In this document: one piece after another, positions 32,712 through 41,825 of the stretch
Position numbering within the stretch: position 1 is the stretch's first letter
Layout of the letters: each line of letters opens with the position of its first letter
NCBI GenBank assembly: GCA_017794945.1
Contig: CP051239.1
Span: 186,001 to 250,000, forward strand
DNA: 64,000 bases
Source: Alcanivorax sp.
GTDB lineage: Bacteria > Pseudomonadota > Gammaproteobacteria > Pseudomonadales > Alcanivoracaceae
Reading direction: 5' to 3'
Position numbers and translations under genes: made by a program
The notes under the pieces: model-generated
The model's database searches: none
What the model was told of the DNA's origin: nothing
The model's input: the letters and a program-made list of their open reading frames with translations, nothing else

Positions 32712-33584
32712 TTAAAAGAGGTTAAAATACACCGTATCCACTATTTTTTTTGCGCTTCGATGCTCCTCAATTTGTACGTTATTCGGCGCTTCAGATCTAC
32801 CTGCAAGCACCTTCTTTCGACCAACAACACAACACTTAATAAAAAAATAAAAAGATTTAACGATCTCGAAAATCGCAACAAAAACCACGGGAACACCAAA
32901 AACTGGAACCAACTTTAGGTACGCTCTAGAATTATATAAATAAGAAAAAAACATCTTTCTCATCTTAACCGACTGAACTTCTTCATATACATAATACGCA
33001 GAAGGTATAGTGATATATTTTCTTCCCACTAAAATTCTTCGAATGAAATCTTGATCTTGCGCAAATACAAGGTTCTCGTCATAAGACTCATTAGCTATTG
33101 CTTCTCTGCGTATCATAGCGGCAGCATGGGGTATAGAAAGCACATGAAAAGTGGAGTAATCACCTCTGGTATTACCTCCAGAGCGAACACCGACTAAAAA
33201 GTTTTGATCTGTTATCGCCATGCCCGTGCTATGAAGTGATATTTGACTGTGCGCTTGTAAGTAACCTACCTGCATTTGTAGCTTTTGTGGATAAATCCAA
33301 TCATCCGCGTCTAACATTGTTATATACTTCCCGCGAGCCAACTCAAGTGTTTTCTTTCTTGCCGCACCTCTGCCGCAATTACGTTCAAATGAAAATACTC
33401 GAATACGATCATCATTAATGATACTAACTTTTTCTAAGGTTGAATCAGTCGACCCGTCATTTACTAAAACACACTCCCAATTTTTATAGGTTTGCGCCAA
33501 CAGAGATGACAAAGAATATAATATCGAATTCTCTGCGTTATAGACCGGCATAAGGACGCTAACTAAAGGACTTTCATTCGTCAC
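32712..33584 (-). CDS. Glycosyltransferase family 2 (GT-A)
   Basis: About 290 residues with a complete GT2 core at the N-terminus: VSVLMPVYNAENSILYSLSSL, VLVNDGSTD near 38, and MLDADDW near 87 (the DxD metal site). The C-terminal 90 residues hold one or two hydrophobic stretches that may anchor it. GTG at 33584 is chosen because GAGGAGGT precedes it and it overlaps the upstream stop by 11 bases. It adds one sugar to the repeat unit; specificity unknown. Confidence 0.85.
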   Translation of the reverse strand: MTNESPLVSVLMPVYNAENSILYSLSSLLAQTYKNWECVLVNDGSTDSTLEKVSIINDDRIRVFSFERNCGRGAARKKTLELARGKYITMLDADDWIYPQKLQMQVGYLQAHSQISLHSTGMAITDQNFLVGVRSGGNTRGDYSTFHVLSIPHAAAMIRREAIANESYDENLVFAQDQDFIRRILVGRKYITIPSAYYVYEEVQSVKMRKMFFSYLYNSRAYLKLVPVFGVPVVFVAIFEIVKSFYFFIKCCVVGRKKVLAGRSEAPNNVQIEEHRSAKKIVDTVYFNLF

Positions 33585-34746
33585 GGAGGACCTCCTCAAA
33601 CGCCTGTAAAACACCACTTGTTTGATTCTCCACCGAAAACTGTATTTCAGCTATTTGCTTAGCGTTTTGCACGATGGTGCTTGCCAAGGCAGGTTGAGAT
33701 ATAACTCTCTCTATAGCATCGGCTAGCGCCTCTGGATTATTAATTTCAACCAGAAATCCTGTCTCGCCGTCATGTACAACTTCAGGAATACCGCCTACTG
33801 GCGTAGCAATAACGAGCACCTCCTTAAGCATCGATTCAATTACTACCCTTGGAAAACCTTCTGTATGTGAAGGCAAAAGCATAATATCGTAAGCTTTAAG
33901 AGTGTTAGGCAGGTCATCCACCCACCCTAGAAAGGTGACTTTCTCATCGAGACCATTCTGGCGGATATAACTAATCAACTCGGTTAGATATTTATCACTG
34001 GCACCTACGGGCAATATGCCTGGGAAAAAAAGACGAATATTTTTGAATCCCCTCTCGGATAGAATAGAAAGCGCTTGCAAAGCTGTATGATGGCCTTTTT
34101 CATAAACCGGTCTAGCTGCGGGAAGAATTAAGTTATAGATTCCTGAGTTTTGGTGCTTAGAATTGTTATCATATGCCTCTTCGTCCAATTGCACAGAATT
34201 AGGAACATATGTAACCGGCTTATTAGGGAACATTTCTTTTAAATTAGATTCTGTCGCTTTAGAGTGCGCAATTAAAGCTTTTGAGAAAAATCTGATTAAA
34301 AACCGATCCAATTTTCCAGTGTCGCTTCTCCTAGCCCAGCCTCTATGATATAAAACTCGCGGGATACCAAGCCCTAATACGGATATGCTGGAAAAGAACA
34401 GCGACTTTGTGTTATTTACCCAGATCAAATCTATTTGATCTGCCATAGCAATCTTTCGCAACTTAAAAACCAAAACCACGAAGCTTGGAATTTGAATGAA
34501 AAACCGGAAAAGTCTCTGGAAAATATTCTTTCCACCTATATAAGTACTATCCGCATTCCCAATGATGACTCGAAAATTCAGTTTCTTACCTTTTATAAAC
34601 TTCACATAATCATTATTCTTACCGTACGCATCATAAATATAAATATCAGATCCAGCTTTTTCTAAGTTCTTTGCGAGACTGATCGAACCTTTAGGGGCGC
34701 CACCAAAGTTAATATTAAAGTCAAAAAACGCTATTCTATTTTTCAT
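33574..34746 (-). CDS. Glycosyltransferase family 4 (GT-B)
   Basis: A 390-residue GT-B enzyme beginning RIAFFDFNINFGGAPKGSISLAKNLE, with the glycine-rich GGAPKG loop. VLYHRGWARRSDTGKLDRF lies near 135 and SHTEGFPRVVIESMLKEVLVIATPVGGIPEVV near 290-320 carries the donor-binding EX7E motif. The start overlaps the polymerase stop by 4 bases (ATGA). Part of the AT-rich O-unit-specific block. Confidence 0.85.
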   Translation of the reverse strand: MKNRIAFFDFNINFGGAPKGSISLAKNLEKAGSDIYIYDAYGKNNDYVKFIKGKKLNFRVIIGNADSTYIGGKNIFQRLFRFFIQIPSFVVLVFKLRKIAMADQIDLIWVNNTKSLFFSSISVLGLGIPRVLYHRGWARRSDTGKLDRFLIRFFSKALIAHSKATESNLKEMFPNKPVTYVPNSVQLDEEAYDNNSKHQNSGIYNLILPAARPVYEKGHHTALQALSILSERGFKNIRLFFPGILPVGASDKYLTELISYIRQNGLDEKVTFLGWVDDLPNTLKAYDIMLLPSHTEGFPRVVIESMLKEVLVIATPVGGIPEVVHDGETGFLVEINNPEALADAIERVISQPALASTIVQNAKQIAEIQFSVENQTSGVLQAFEEVLRDE

Positions 34747-36128
34747 CTATTGGTAATCACATACTTAGGAGAGCGAAATGAGTTGGATATTATTGTCAAA
34801 AGAACCGTTCCTATTAGTGACCAAATAATAATTCTGAAAGAAACACTTGAGGTATTCCTCATCCACATAGAGAAGCCACCGATCGAAGAAAGAAAAACAA
34901 CGGAAGAAATCACTGACTTTGAATATAAAAATTTTTGGTACGTAGCCTTTAAGTAAGCGCCAAATACGATAAACATTAACGCACCCCAATAACCAAAGTT
35001 CAGATATGCCTCCATAGCGATAGAGCCACCTCTGCCATAAGTCTCCTCAAGAGACCCAAAAGCCACCTCAGTAATAAAAGAACCCGCACCTGAAACTTCT
35101 CGTGTGCCGAGAAAATTGGGAATTACTGTTGCAAATGAATTGACATAAGACTCCCCTAACCAAAACCCATGACTAGAAGGAACATAATATAAAGCAATAA
35201 CAACTGTCTTAAGTGACGAACCAAACTCGTGAAAAAAATCCCAAATTGATTCGGATCCCTCTAAAGAAAAGAAATAAGACAACATCTCCAGAGGGTTGTA
35301 AATTGATTGCGTTCTTGTTGCGGCAACCACTCTAGATAAAAAGGCTATGACAGCGAATCCCAAAATAATATTCTTTATCTTCGGGCCACCTTGATACACA
35401 GACCAGCAAAACAGAAAGATAAAAAAGAAAGATATGAACCCGCCTCTATCCCCAATAAAAAAATAGCCCCCCATGAAAATAAAAGGCAAAACAGTGCTTT
35501 TGCCCTCAAGCACTCTACGCCCCGCATATGCTTTAGATACAAAATAAATTGCCACACCAAAATAGCCAACATACTGACTTAGCCAGAACAGTTTACCTAA
35601 CGGTGAAACGGATCCAATTTCAATCAAAGCCTTATAATCGGAAAATGCAACTTTCCATATAACGGCGATTGGAAGCCAAAATAAAAATATTGCCAAAAAC
35701 AGCACATAAATAGACAGTTTAAAGAGCCGACCATAATCTTGGGGCTGAAAACTCATTGCTGGAAGCTGACTTTTCGGCGTTGGCAGCCTGTAAGCGACTA
35801 AAAAAAGGGAAACACAAAGCAGGCTGAAATAAACCGCTTTCGACACGAGTTTCATGTCATATAAGACTTCATAATCAGCGTCAATAAGGCCGAATGAATA
35901 TGGGATGATATAAGAGAAGTGAAATAAAGAGTAGAATACGACGAAAAACAAATCACCAGTGATGAGTATACCGCTTTTTTTATACCGGGAAAAAAAATCG
36001 ATCCCATAAACGATCAAAAACAGCAACACTAAAGCGCACGACCGGCTTATTTCTTCTTCTTTATTGCCAGATGCTATTCCAACTAAAGAAAAGAAAGAAA
36101 ATAACAGGTAACCAAACCAGAATAACAT
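34743..36128 (-). CDS. O-antigen polymerase, Wzy-like membrane protein
   Basis: A 461-residue protein with about eleven to twelve hydrophobic segments and a long loop (around residues 295-390) with GRGGSIAMEAYLNFGYWG, the pattern of the O-antigen polysaccharide polymerase family (oligo repeat unit polymerase). Wzy proteins show little sequence conservation, so the call rests on topology, low GC, and location between a glycosyltransferase and Wzx. It would polymerise repeat units on the periplasmic face of the inner membrane. Confidence 0.75.
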   Translation of the reverse strand: MLFWFGYLLFSFFSLVGIASGNKEEEISRSCALVLLFLIVYGIDFFSRYKKSGILITGDLFFVVFYSLFHFSYIIPYSFGLIDADYEVLYDMKLVSKAVYFSLLCVSLFLVAYRLPTPKSQLPAMSFQPQDYGRLFKLSIYVLFLAIFLFWLPIAVIWKVAFSDYKALIEIGSVSPLGKLFWLSQYVGYFGVAIYFVSKAYAGRRVLEGKSTVLPFIFMGGYFFIGDRGGFISFFFIFLFCWSVYQGGPKIKNIILGFAVIAFLSRVVAATRTQSIYNPLEMLSYFFSLEGSESIWDFFHEFGSSLKTVVIALYYVPSSHGFWLGESYVNSFATVIPNFLGTREVSGAGSFITEVAFGSLEETYGRGGSIAMEAYLNFGYWGALMFIVFGAYLKATYQKFLYSKSVISSVVFLSSIGGFSMWMRNTSSVSFRIIIWSLIGTVLLTIISNSFRSPKYVITNR

Positions 36129-36132
36129 ATGA

Positions 36133-36651
36133 TTAAGTCTCTAGTATTCTAGCAGGTACACCGACGGCGGTTGCATTGCTAGGCACATTTTTTAGAACCA
36201 CGGCATTGGCGCCGATTGATGCGCCATCCCCTATCGTTACTGGCCCGAGAACCTTTGCGCCAGGCCCAATAAATACATGGCTACCCACTTGCGGCTGGCT
36301 TACGCCATTCAGCTCTTTACCTGCATTACCCCCCAAGGTCACACCCTGCATAATGGTGCAATAGTCCCCTACGGTCACCTTGCCACCAACTACTATGCCA
36401 AGAGGGTGCGGCATTCTCACTCCAATACCTATTTTAGCACCTAGTTCAATATCAACATTGCACGAGGTTCGAATTAGTCGAGTAAACAAGAATGCGGAAA
36501 TCTGTTTATCATTTTTAAAAAACTCATGCCCAATTCTGTAAAGCAAAATCGCTCTAAATCCAGGTATTCTAAAAAAACCGATTAAAATATCAATTTTTTT
36601 ACATTTTCGTTTATAGTAAACGGAAATATCAACTTTTAATTTTTCAAGCAT
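36133..36651 (-). CDS. Serine-acetyltransferase-like hexapeptide acetyltransferase
   Basis: A 172-residue left-handed beta-helix protein. A short N-terminal helical part contains GFRAILLYRIGHEF; the helix runs from about residue 70 with MPHPLGIVVGGKVTVGDYCTIMQGVTLGGNAG and VGSHVFIGPGAKVLGPVTIG. This is the CysE-like family, but in O-antigen loci such proteins commonly O-acetylate sugars, and the CysE N-terminal domain is absent. It overlaps the flippase gene by 8 bases. Confidence 0.8.
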   Translation of the reverse strand: MLEKLKVDISVYYKRKCKKIDILIGFFRIPGFRAILLYRIGHEFFKNDKQISAFLFTRLIRTSCNVDIELGAKIGIGVRMPHPLGIVVGGKVTVGDYCTIMQGVTLGGNAGKELNGVSQPQVGSHVFIGPGAKVLGPVTIGDGASIGANAVVLKNVPSNATAVGVPARILET

Positions 36652-37891
36652 CCCAATTTTTCCTACGATAAAAAAACATACAGCAACCTATAAATCCTGC
36701 TAAATAGCCAAGACCTTGCCCAGCAATAGCTCCTGGCAGGCCTAGCCATTTAACTCCGAAATAAACTGACACTGTAATAGCGAACACGACCAGTGCATAT
36801 AGTGGAAGCTGGACAAAATAACTTTTTTGACTAGATAACATTAAATTTCCTATAGAAAAAATACCCAATGCACTTGCTGAAAAGACGGCGCAGACCAACT
36901 CAAAAACGTACTCACTATACTGATCACCAAAAACCAAACCAAGAAAACGCTCACCTATAAGACTCGCAGATATGCCAAGAATTGTGCCGGCGAGAATTAT
37001 TTTAAAAATGGCTACTAGTATTTTTTTTACGTGCTCTTTTCGATTATCTATATATAACTTTGCCATTTCCGGCAGCATCGCTTGAACATACGAATTAACA
37101 AAGATATTAATGGCGAAGTTCAGCGAGGTTACGGTCGAGAATATTGCCAAAGCGGCAACACCGTCCATAGCCTCCACCAAAAACCTTGGAATTGACGTAA
37201 AGAGAGCACCAAGTAACGCGGTTAACCCTAAAGGAACTCCTAATTTAACAACAGCAGGCACTTCTTTCTTGATCTTTCTAAAGTCATATTCTTTCAGAAT
37301 GTCCTTTCCAAACACCTTTATCGCCACTATTTTCTCAACAAGAAAATATGATACTATTCTTGCAAAAAGCAGCGCTACGAGTGAGGTTAGTAAGTCTCTA
37401 TACAGGTAAAATGACAACGAAAACGCTAGTATCGAAAACGTTGCATTACTTGCATTCACTAAAAAAAACGCCCAGCCTTGCCTTTTTTTTAAGAAATTCG
37501 ATCCATAGCTCTCTCGAATGATTAAGAATGAATACGAAATCAAAAGAGCAATTCCTACGAAATATTGCTCCGGCTCTAATAAAGTCAACGTTAAAAAAAG
37601 TCCAAGGAAAAGGTTGGCCTTGGAACAAAGCATTCTTACTACATGATATGTGCTCGGCTGATATGCTTCAGTCACATCTGAGCATTCAATGGTTCTTAGT
37701 TTTAATGAGAAAAATAGGTGTACTGGCAAAAATATCGCTTGAATATAAGAAAATACACCAACGTCCTCTTTGGATCCCAGCCGAATTAGCACCATTAGTA
37801 TAGAGAACGAAAGGATTGATTGTGCCAAATTGGCCAAGAAAACCCATTTCCCATTATTTATGCTTGCGAAGAACGAGTTATCTTTTAGCAT
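36644..37891 (-). CDS. O-antigen flippase Wzx-like
   Basis: A 415-residue protein with some twelve membrane segments; GKWVFLANLAQSILSFSILMVLIRLGSKEDVG at the N-terminus is typical of the oligosaccharide flippase family, and KLGVPLGLTALLGALFTSIPRFLVEAM near 215 matches the mid-protein loop. It exports the lipid-linked O-unit to the periplasm for the adjacent Wzy. It is one of three flippase-like genes in the window (others at 10.5 and 46.9 kb). Confidence 0.85.
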   Translation of the reverse strand: MLKDNSFFASINNGKWVFLANLAQSILSFSILMVLIRLGSKEDVGVFSYIQAIFLPVHLFFSLKLRTIECSDVTEAYQPSTYHVVRMLCSKANLFLGLFLTLTLLEPEQYFVGIALLISYSFLIIRESYGSNFLKKRQGWAFFLVNASNATFSILAFSLSFYLYRDLLTSLVALLFARIVSYFLVEKIVAIKVFGKDILKEYDFRKIKKEVPAVVKLGVPLGLTALLGALFTSIPRFLVEAMDGVAALAIFSTVTSLNFAINIFVNSYVQAMLPEMAKLYIDNRKEHVKKILVAIFKIILAGTILGISASLIGERFLGLVFGDQYSEYVFELVCAVFSASALGIFSIGNLMLSSQKSYFVQLPLYALVVFAITVSVYFGVKWLGLPGAIAGQGLGYLAGFIGCCMFFYRRKNWDA

Positions 37892-37892
37892 G

Positions 37893-38915
37893 CTATATCT
37901 TGTTTTTCTGGATATGCCAAATAGCTGTTTCCTTTATGCCTTTCTCTACGTCGATTTTTGGTTCGTATCCAATCACACGGATTGCTTTTTCAATCGCAGC
38001 TTGAGAATGCCTAACATCACCTCTTCTGAAAGGAGCATATCTCACATCTGGAACTACGTCTCTCCCAAGGCTTGATAAATCTCGTCGTATAAAATAAGCG
38101 AGTTCATTTAAGGTCGTTCTCTCTCCAACGGCCACGTTGAATAGCTCGTATGTTTCAATATTAGTAGTGGCTGATAATATGTTCGCCTGAACCGCATTAT
38201 CTATGAAACAAAAGTCCCGGCTAGTTTCGCCATCACCATTAACACAAACCGGATCACCATTAATCATAGCGGCCGTCCACTTCGGAATAACCGCTGCATA
38301 CGCACCATTAGGATCCTGGCGGGGGCCGAACACGTTGAAGTAACGAAGGCCGATTGTCTTGAAGCCGTAGGTTCGGGCGAAGACACTGGCGTACAGTTCG
38401 TTTACGTACTTGGTCACCGCATACGGTGAGAGAGGGTTACCGATTTTATCTTCCACTTTGGGCAGGTCCGGGTGGTCTCCATATGTGGAGCTGGAAGCAG
38501 CGTAAGTGAAGCTGCTCACCTCCTCGTCTTTAGCGGCCACCAGCATGTTCAGGAAGCCGTCTATGTTGGCCTGGTTGGTAGCTATTGGGTCTTCAATGGA
38601 GCGGGGGACAGAGCCCAGGGCAGCCTGGTGGAGGACGTAGTCTGTCCCCTTTACGGCTTCCCGGCAGTCTTCCAGGTTACGGATGTCGCCTTCGATGAAG
38701 CGGAAACGAGTCCACTGCTCTTCGGTGACCAGGGTTTGGACCTCATCCAGGTTGTACTGGTGGCCGGTGGCGAAGTTGTCCAGGCCTACTACTGTCTGGT
38801 CCAGCTTGAGCAGGGTTTCCAGCAGGTTGGAGCCGATGAAGCCGGCTACGCCGGTGATCAGCCAGGTTCTGGGGTTGGCTTTCAGGTCGGCTTTTACTTC
38901 TTCGTAGCGGGTCAT
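37893..38915 (-). CDS. wbpP: UDP-N-acetylglucosamine 4-epimerase, WbpP/TviC type
   Basis: A 340-residue extended short-chain dehydrogenase that interconverts UDP-GlcNAc and UDP-GalNAc. [17 protein letters not shown] at residues 20-36 is the NAD motif, [15 protein letters not shown] near 143 the serine region, [11 protein letters not shown] near 167 the YxxxK, and [21 protein letters not shown] near 193 the WbpP-specific loop. It pairs with tviB/wbpO just upstream to give UDP-GalNAcA. Composition changes within the gene: the 5-prime part (38915 to about 38320) is GC-rich, the 3-prime part AT-rich, suggesting a recombination junction inside the gene. Confidence 0.92.
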   Translation of the reverse strand: MTRYEEVKADLKANPRTWLITGVAGFIGSNLLETLLKLDQTVVGLDNFATGHQYNLDEVQTLVTEEQWTRFRFIEGDIRNLEDCREAVKGTDYVLHQAALGSVPRSIEDPIATNQANIDGFLNMLVAAKDEEVSSFTYAASSSTYGDHPDLPKVEDKIGNPLSPYAVTKYVNELYASVFARTYGFKTIGLRYFNVFGPRQDPNGAYAAVIPKWTAAMINGDPVCVNGDGETSRDFCFIDNAVQANILSATTNIETYELFNVAVGERTTLNELAYFIRRDLSSLGRDVVPDVRYAPFRRGDVRHSQAAIEKAIRVIGYEPKIDVEKGIKETAIWHIQKNKI

Positions 38916-38944
38916 GTATATCCAGTTTGTCAGTAGCTGCTAGC

Positions 38945-38972
38945 ATTCGCGGGCATGGCCCGCTCCCACAAG
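38945..38972. repeat. Partial REP element
   Basis: ATTCGCGGGCATGGCCCGCTCCCACAAG-type copy (GCGGGC/GCCCGC stem plus the CTCCCACAA tail), followed by a second TTCGCTCCCACA half. It sits in the 90-base gap between wbpP and tviB. Confidence 0.7.
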
Positions 38973-39005
38973 TTCGCTCCCACACAGAGAGGTAGTGCCA
39001 TACCC

Positions 39006-40289
39006 CTACAGGCGGAGGTCGACGGCTTCTTTGGGTAGCACGTATTTCAGGTCGTAAAGGACGTGTGTGTCGCGGCCCAGCTCGCGGATCTCGCTGGCGT
39101 GCATCGCCTTGAATTCATTGTGAGCCACGGCCAGGACGACACCGTCATAGCTAGCCACCTGTGGCTTCTCGATGGGCTGAATGCCGTACTCCCGGTAGGC
39201 CTCGTCCGGGTTGATCCAGGGGTCGTAGACGTCGACGGTGACGTTGTAGTCCTGGAGCTCGCGGATCACGTCGATCACCCGGGTGTTGCGCAGGTCCGGG
39301 CAGTTTTCCTTGAAGGTCAGGCCCATTACCAGTACCCGGGCGCCGTTGACCTGGATGCAGCGGTCCAGCATGGCTTTAACGAGCTCGCTGGCCACGAAAC
39401 GGCCCATGCCGTCGTTGATGCGACGCCCCGAGAGGATCACTTCCGGGTGGTAACCCACCGCCTGGGCTTTATGGGTCAGGTAGTAAGGGTCCACGCCGAT
39501 GCAGTGGCCGCCCACCAGGCCGGGACGGAACGGCAGGAAGTTCCATTTGGTGCCGGCGGCTTCCAATACTTCCTGGGTGTCGATGTTCATGCGCTTGAAG
39601 ATCATCGCCAGTTCGTTGACAAGGGCGATGTTCAGGTCCCTCTGGGTGTTCTCGATCACCTTGGCGGCTTCCGCCACCTTGATGCTGGAGGCCCGGTGGG
39701 TGCCGGCGGTGATCACGGAGGCATAGAGGCGGTCCACGGTGTCCGCCACTTCCGGGGTGGAGCCGGCGGTGACCTTCATGATGTCGGTGACGCGGTGGAG
39801 CTTGTCGCCCGGGTTAATGCGCTCCGGGCTGTAGCCGGCGTAGAAGTCCTGGTTGAAGGTGAGGCCGGAGACGCGCTCCAGCACCGGCACGCAGTGCTCC
39901 TCGGTGGCGCCGGGGAATACCGTGGACTCGTAAATCACGATGTTGCCGGGCTTGAGGGTCTTGCCAATGGTCTCGGACGCCTTGATCAGCGGCGTCAGGT
40001 CGGGCTGGCGATGCTCGTCGATGGGGGTCGGTACCGTGACGATGTAGACGTTACAGCCGTCCAGGGACGCCGGATCGTCGCTGAACGCCAGGCCCTCCGA
40101 GACGGCCAGCTCCGCGTCGCTGAGCTCCCGGGTAAAGTCGTGCCCTTCGCGCAGGGCGCGGATGCGGTTGCGGTTCACGTCGAAGCCCACCACCGGGCGG
40201 TGCTTGCCGAACTCCGCGGCCAGGGGCAGGCCTACATAGCCAAGGCCGATCACGGCCAGTTTGATGTCTTCCAGGGAGGGGTGGGTCAT
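39006..40289 (-). CDS. tviB: UDP-N-acetyl-D-galactosamine 6-dehydrogenase, WbpO/TviB type
   Basis: A 427-residue nucleotide-sugar dehydrogenase: [16 protein letters not shown] at residues 13-28, [14 protein letters not shown] near 84, [15 protein letters not shown] near 119, and [19 protein letters not shown] near 256 with the catalytic cysteine. The [11 protein letters not shown] loop distinguishes the TviB/WbpO group from WecC and Ugd. It makes UDP-GalNAcA (or UDP-GlcNAcA in the TviB-first order). It is the first biosynthetic gene after the ops element and parDE. Confidence 0.92.
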   Translation of the reverse strand: MTHPSLEDIKLAVIGLGYVGLPLAAEFGKHRPVVGFDVNRNRIRALREGHDFTRELSDAELAVSEGLAFSDDPASLDGCNVYIVTVPTPIDEHRQPDLTPLIKASETIGKTLKPGNIVIYESTVFPGATEEHCVPVLERVSGLTFNQDFYAGYSPERINPGDKLHRVTDIMKVTAGSTPEVADTVDRLYASVITAGTHRASSIKVAEAAKVIENTQRDLNIALVNELAMIFKRMNIDTQEVLEAAGTKWNFLPFRPGLVGGHCIGVDPYYLTHKAQAVGYHPEVILSGRRINDGMGRFVASELVKAMLDRCIQVNGARVLVMGLTFKENCPDLRNTRVIDVIRELQDYNVTVDVYDPWINPDEAYREYGIQPIEKPQVASYDGVVLAVAHNEFKAMHASEIRELGRDTHVLYDLKYVLPKEAVDLRL

Positions 40290-40340
40290 TCTCTTTTACC
40301 TTGTCTTCGTCCGGTTGCCGGATTACGGTCTTGGAGGTAG

Positions 40341-40643
40341 TTAGGGATATTGTTCGCTATCCATCTGCTGATGGGGCACGCCGATAATGTCAATCGTGTG
40401 GTCGCTGATAAGATAGAAGATCAGGTGGCGGCCTTGTGGATAGCAGTAATAGCCTTCTTTCACGTCCGGGCGATGTCGCCCGAGCGCGGGATTCTCGGCA
40501 AGCCAACAGAAACGTGCTTCCATCTCTCGAAGATACGCATTTCGCTGATCCTTACCCCAGCGCGCTTCCGTATATTCCGCTATCGCAAGAAGATCGTCCC
40601 TGGCCCGCGGCGTTAAACGATATGGGGGTTCATTCGGTGGCAT
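40341..40643 (-). CDS. parE: RelE/ParE-type toxin
   Basis: A 100-residue ParE-fold protein: YRLTPRARDDLLAIAEYTEARWGKDQRNAYLREME, then LAENPALGRHRPDVKEGYYCYPQGRHLIFYLI and a C-terminal DTIDIIGVPHQQMD-like strand. ParE toxins poison DNA gyrase; the family also includes RelE-like mRNA interferases. Alignment with ParE (the RHRPDVKEGYY region) is better. It overlaps parD by 14 bases and lies 51 bases upstream of tviB in the same direction. Confidence 0.88.
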   Translation of the reverse strand: MPPNEPPYRLTPRARDDLLAIAEYTEARWGKDQRNAYLREMEARFCWLAENPALGRHRPDVKEGYYCYPQGRHLIFYLISDHTIDIIGVPHQQMDSEQYP

Positions 40644-40878
40644 CCAGTTCCCTGATCAGCTCATCCATGCTGAAGTTGTCCACGTATTGATTTTGCGCTG
40701 CCTGCTCCTCGCCCTGCCCGAGATGGATACGAAGGGCGGCGAGTTTGGCCTGGCGAGTTTCCAACACTCGCAAGGCATCCCGGATGACCTCACTCGCCGA
40801 GGCGTACCGGCCACTGGCCACTTCATCCTTAATAAAGTGCTCCCAATGGGGGCCTAGGGTCATGCTGGTGGTGGCCAT
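40630..40878 (-). CDS. parD: ParD-type ribbon-helix-helix antitoxin
   Basis: An 82-residue antitoxin: MTLGPHWEHFIKDEVASGRYASASEVIRDALRVLETRQ is the classic ParD ribbon-helix-helix, followed by a disordered toxin-binding tail QYVDNFSMDELIRELDAT. It binds its own promoter region; a good minus-strand promoter (TTGACC, 16 bases, TATATT) lies just upstream, with a direct repeat TATTCA-N4-TATTCA overlapping the -10. AGGAGGT precedes the ATG. Confidence 0.9.
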   Translation of the reverse strand: MATTSMTLGPHWEHFIKDEVASGRYASASEVIRDALRVLETRQAKLAALRIHLGQGEEQAAQNQYVDNFSMDELIRELDATE

Positions 40879-40911
40879 ACATTGACCTCCTGCTCAAATT
40901 GAATACTTATG

Positions 40912-40939
40912 AATATACAGCCATCGAAAGCAGGGTCAA
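40912..40939 (-). promoter_or_regulatory. Promoter of parDE
   Basis: TTGACC (40939-40934) and TATATT (40917-40912) on the minus strand with a 16-base spacer, 34 bases upstream of the parD ATG. The repeated TATTCA next to the -10 is a possible ParD binding site. Confidence 0.65.
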
Positions 40940-40944
40940 GCGAG

Positions 40945-40956
40945 CACGCTACCGCC
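40945..40956 (-). promoter_or_regulatory. ops element for RfaH recruitment
   Basis: Reads GGCGGTAGCGTG on the minus strand (40956 to 40945), identical to the operon polarity suppressor consensus that pauses RNA polymerase and loads RfaH. It lies 157 bases downstream of the rfaH stop and 66 bases upstream of parD, so every transcript that continues into tviB, wbpP and the O-antigen block passes it. I found no second copy near the other operon starts. Confidence 0.85.
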
Positions 40957-41011
40957 GCAGGGTTTGCCGTCGGTTCCCTGAGAACGGATGCGTTGCCGTT
41001 TTGTGGTGGTT

Positions 41012-41040
41012 GTCGGATTACGGCCTTCGCCTAATCCGAC
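41012..41040. repeat. Intergenic inverted repeat GTCGGATTA/TAATCCGAC
   Basis: GTCGGATTA (41012-41020) and TAATCCGAC (41032-41040) enclose CGGCCTTCGCC. This resembles a dispersed palindrome seen in many proteobacterial intergenic regions and differs from the REP family next to it. It lies between rfaH and the ops element. Confidence 0.65.
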
Positions 41041-41047
41041 CTACATC

Positions 41048-41095
41048 TGCCGGCCGGCTTTGCCGGCCTTTCGCGGGCTGGGCCCGCTCGCACGG
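41048..41095. repeat. REP element downstream of rfaH
   Basis: GCCGGCCGGCTTTGCCGGCC followed by TTTCGCGGGCTGGGCCCGCT and CGCACGGG. Two stems (GCCGG/CCGGC and GCGGGC/GCCCGC) sit right after the rfaH stop codon and may act as a partial terminator or stabiliser ahead of the ops element. Confidence 0.75.
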
Positions 41096-41113
41096 GGCTC
41101 CGTGGAGCCGCCT

Positions 41114-41611
41114 TTACAGCGTGCTTATGTCTTTCAGGGCCAGGGTGAGGCGGTGCTGCTTGTGGAGCATGTTGAGCAGCACGATGGCGCGCTCCTGACC
41201 GTCGAAGCGGTGGAACACCGCTTCCATGTCCGCGAAGGGGCCGTGTTCGATGCGCAGGCGGTCGCCCGGGCGCAGCGCGGGACGGTCGTCATTGGCGCTG
41301 GTCTGGGTTTGCAGCTTGAGGGCATCGATCACGGAGGGCGGCACCGCCGCCGGGCGGTCGCCGAAGGCCACCAGTTTGGTCACGCCCCGGGTGGAGCGGA
41401 TGGTGTGCCAGCCACTGCCCTGCTCGGACAGTTGAATAAAGAGGTAGCCGGGGAACAGGGGTTCCTGGCGCTGCACGCGCCGGCCGGCGCGTACTTTTTC
41501 CAGGCAGAGCAGGGGCTGAAAGCAGATAAAACCCTGATTTTCCAGGTTTTCCTGGGCCCTGTAGTTCTGGTTGGCGCGGCACTGAACCACGTACCAGCCT
41601 GAATCGCTCAT
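41114..41611 (-). CDS. rfaH: Transcription antiterminator RfaH
   Basis: A 165-residue NusG paralogue. The N-terminal domain GWYVVQCRANQNYRAQENLENQGFICFQPL binds the beta-prime clamp helices; PLFPGYLFIQL near 51 and STRGVTKLVAFGDRPAAVP near 73 are RfaH-type. The C-terminal KOW part (RPGDRLRIEHGPFADMEAVF near 113) can refold to recruit the ribosome. RfaH loads only at ops sites and suppresses Rho termination in long surface-polysaccharide operons. Located just upstream of an exact ops. AAGGAT precedes the ATG. Confidence 0.93.
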   Translation of the reverse strand: MSDSGWYVVQCRANQNYRAQENLENQGFICFQPLLCLEKVRAGRRVQRQEPLFPGYLFIQLSEQGSGWHTIRSTRGVTKLVAFGDRPAAVPPSVIDALKLQTQTSANDDRPALRPGDRLRIEHGPFADMEAVFHRFDGQERAIVLLNMLHKQHRLTLALKDISTL

Positions 41612-41825
41612 GCCGTTATCCTTTTCGGGGCTCTGCCCGTGCCCGGCCCTTTTGAGGCCGAGTGTCCGTATTAGAGTAGCTTCGCGCGGGGAGGTGACGT
41701 TCGCGTGACGGAGCCTACGTTAGCCGGGCGGAGTCCGCCTTGCCGTAGTGCTCAGGTTGTCTTTTGTTGCGATTTTTTACATTCCCCCCGGAATACCAAT
41801 TCGTGATGCTAGTGCAAATAGTTTA

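Noticed and set aside
32568..32918. Plus-strand frame between two glycosyltransferases
   Set aside because: Overlaps both genes antisense, lysine/phenylalanine-rich AT-driven composition, no start signal.
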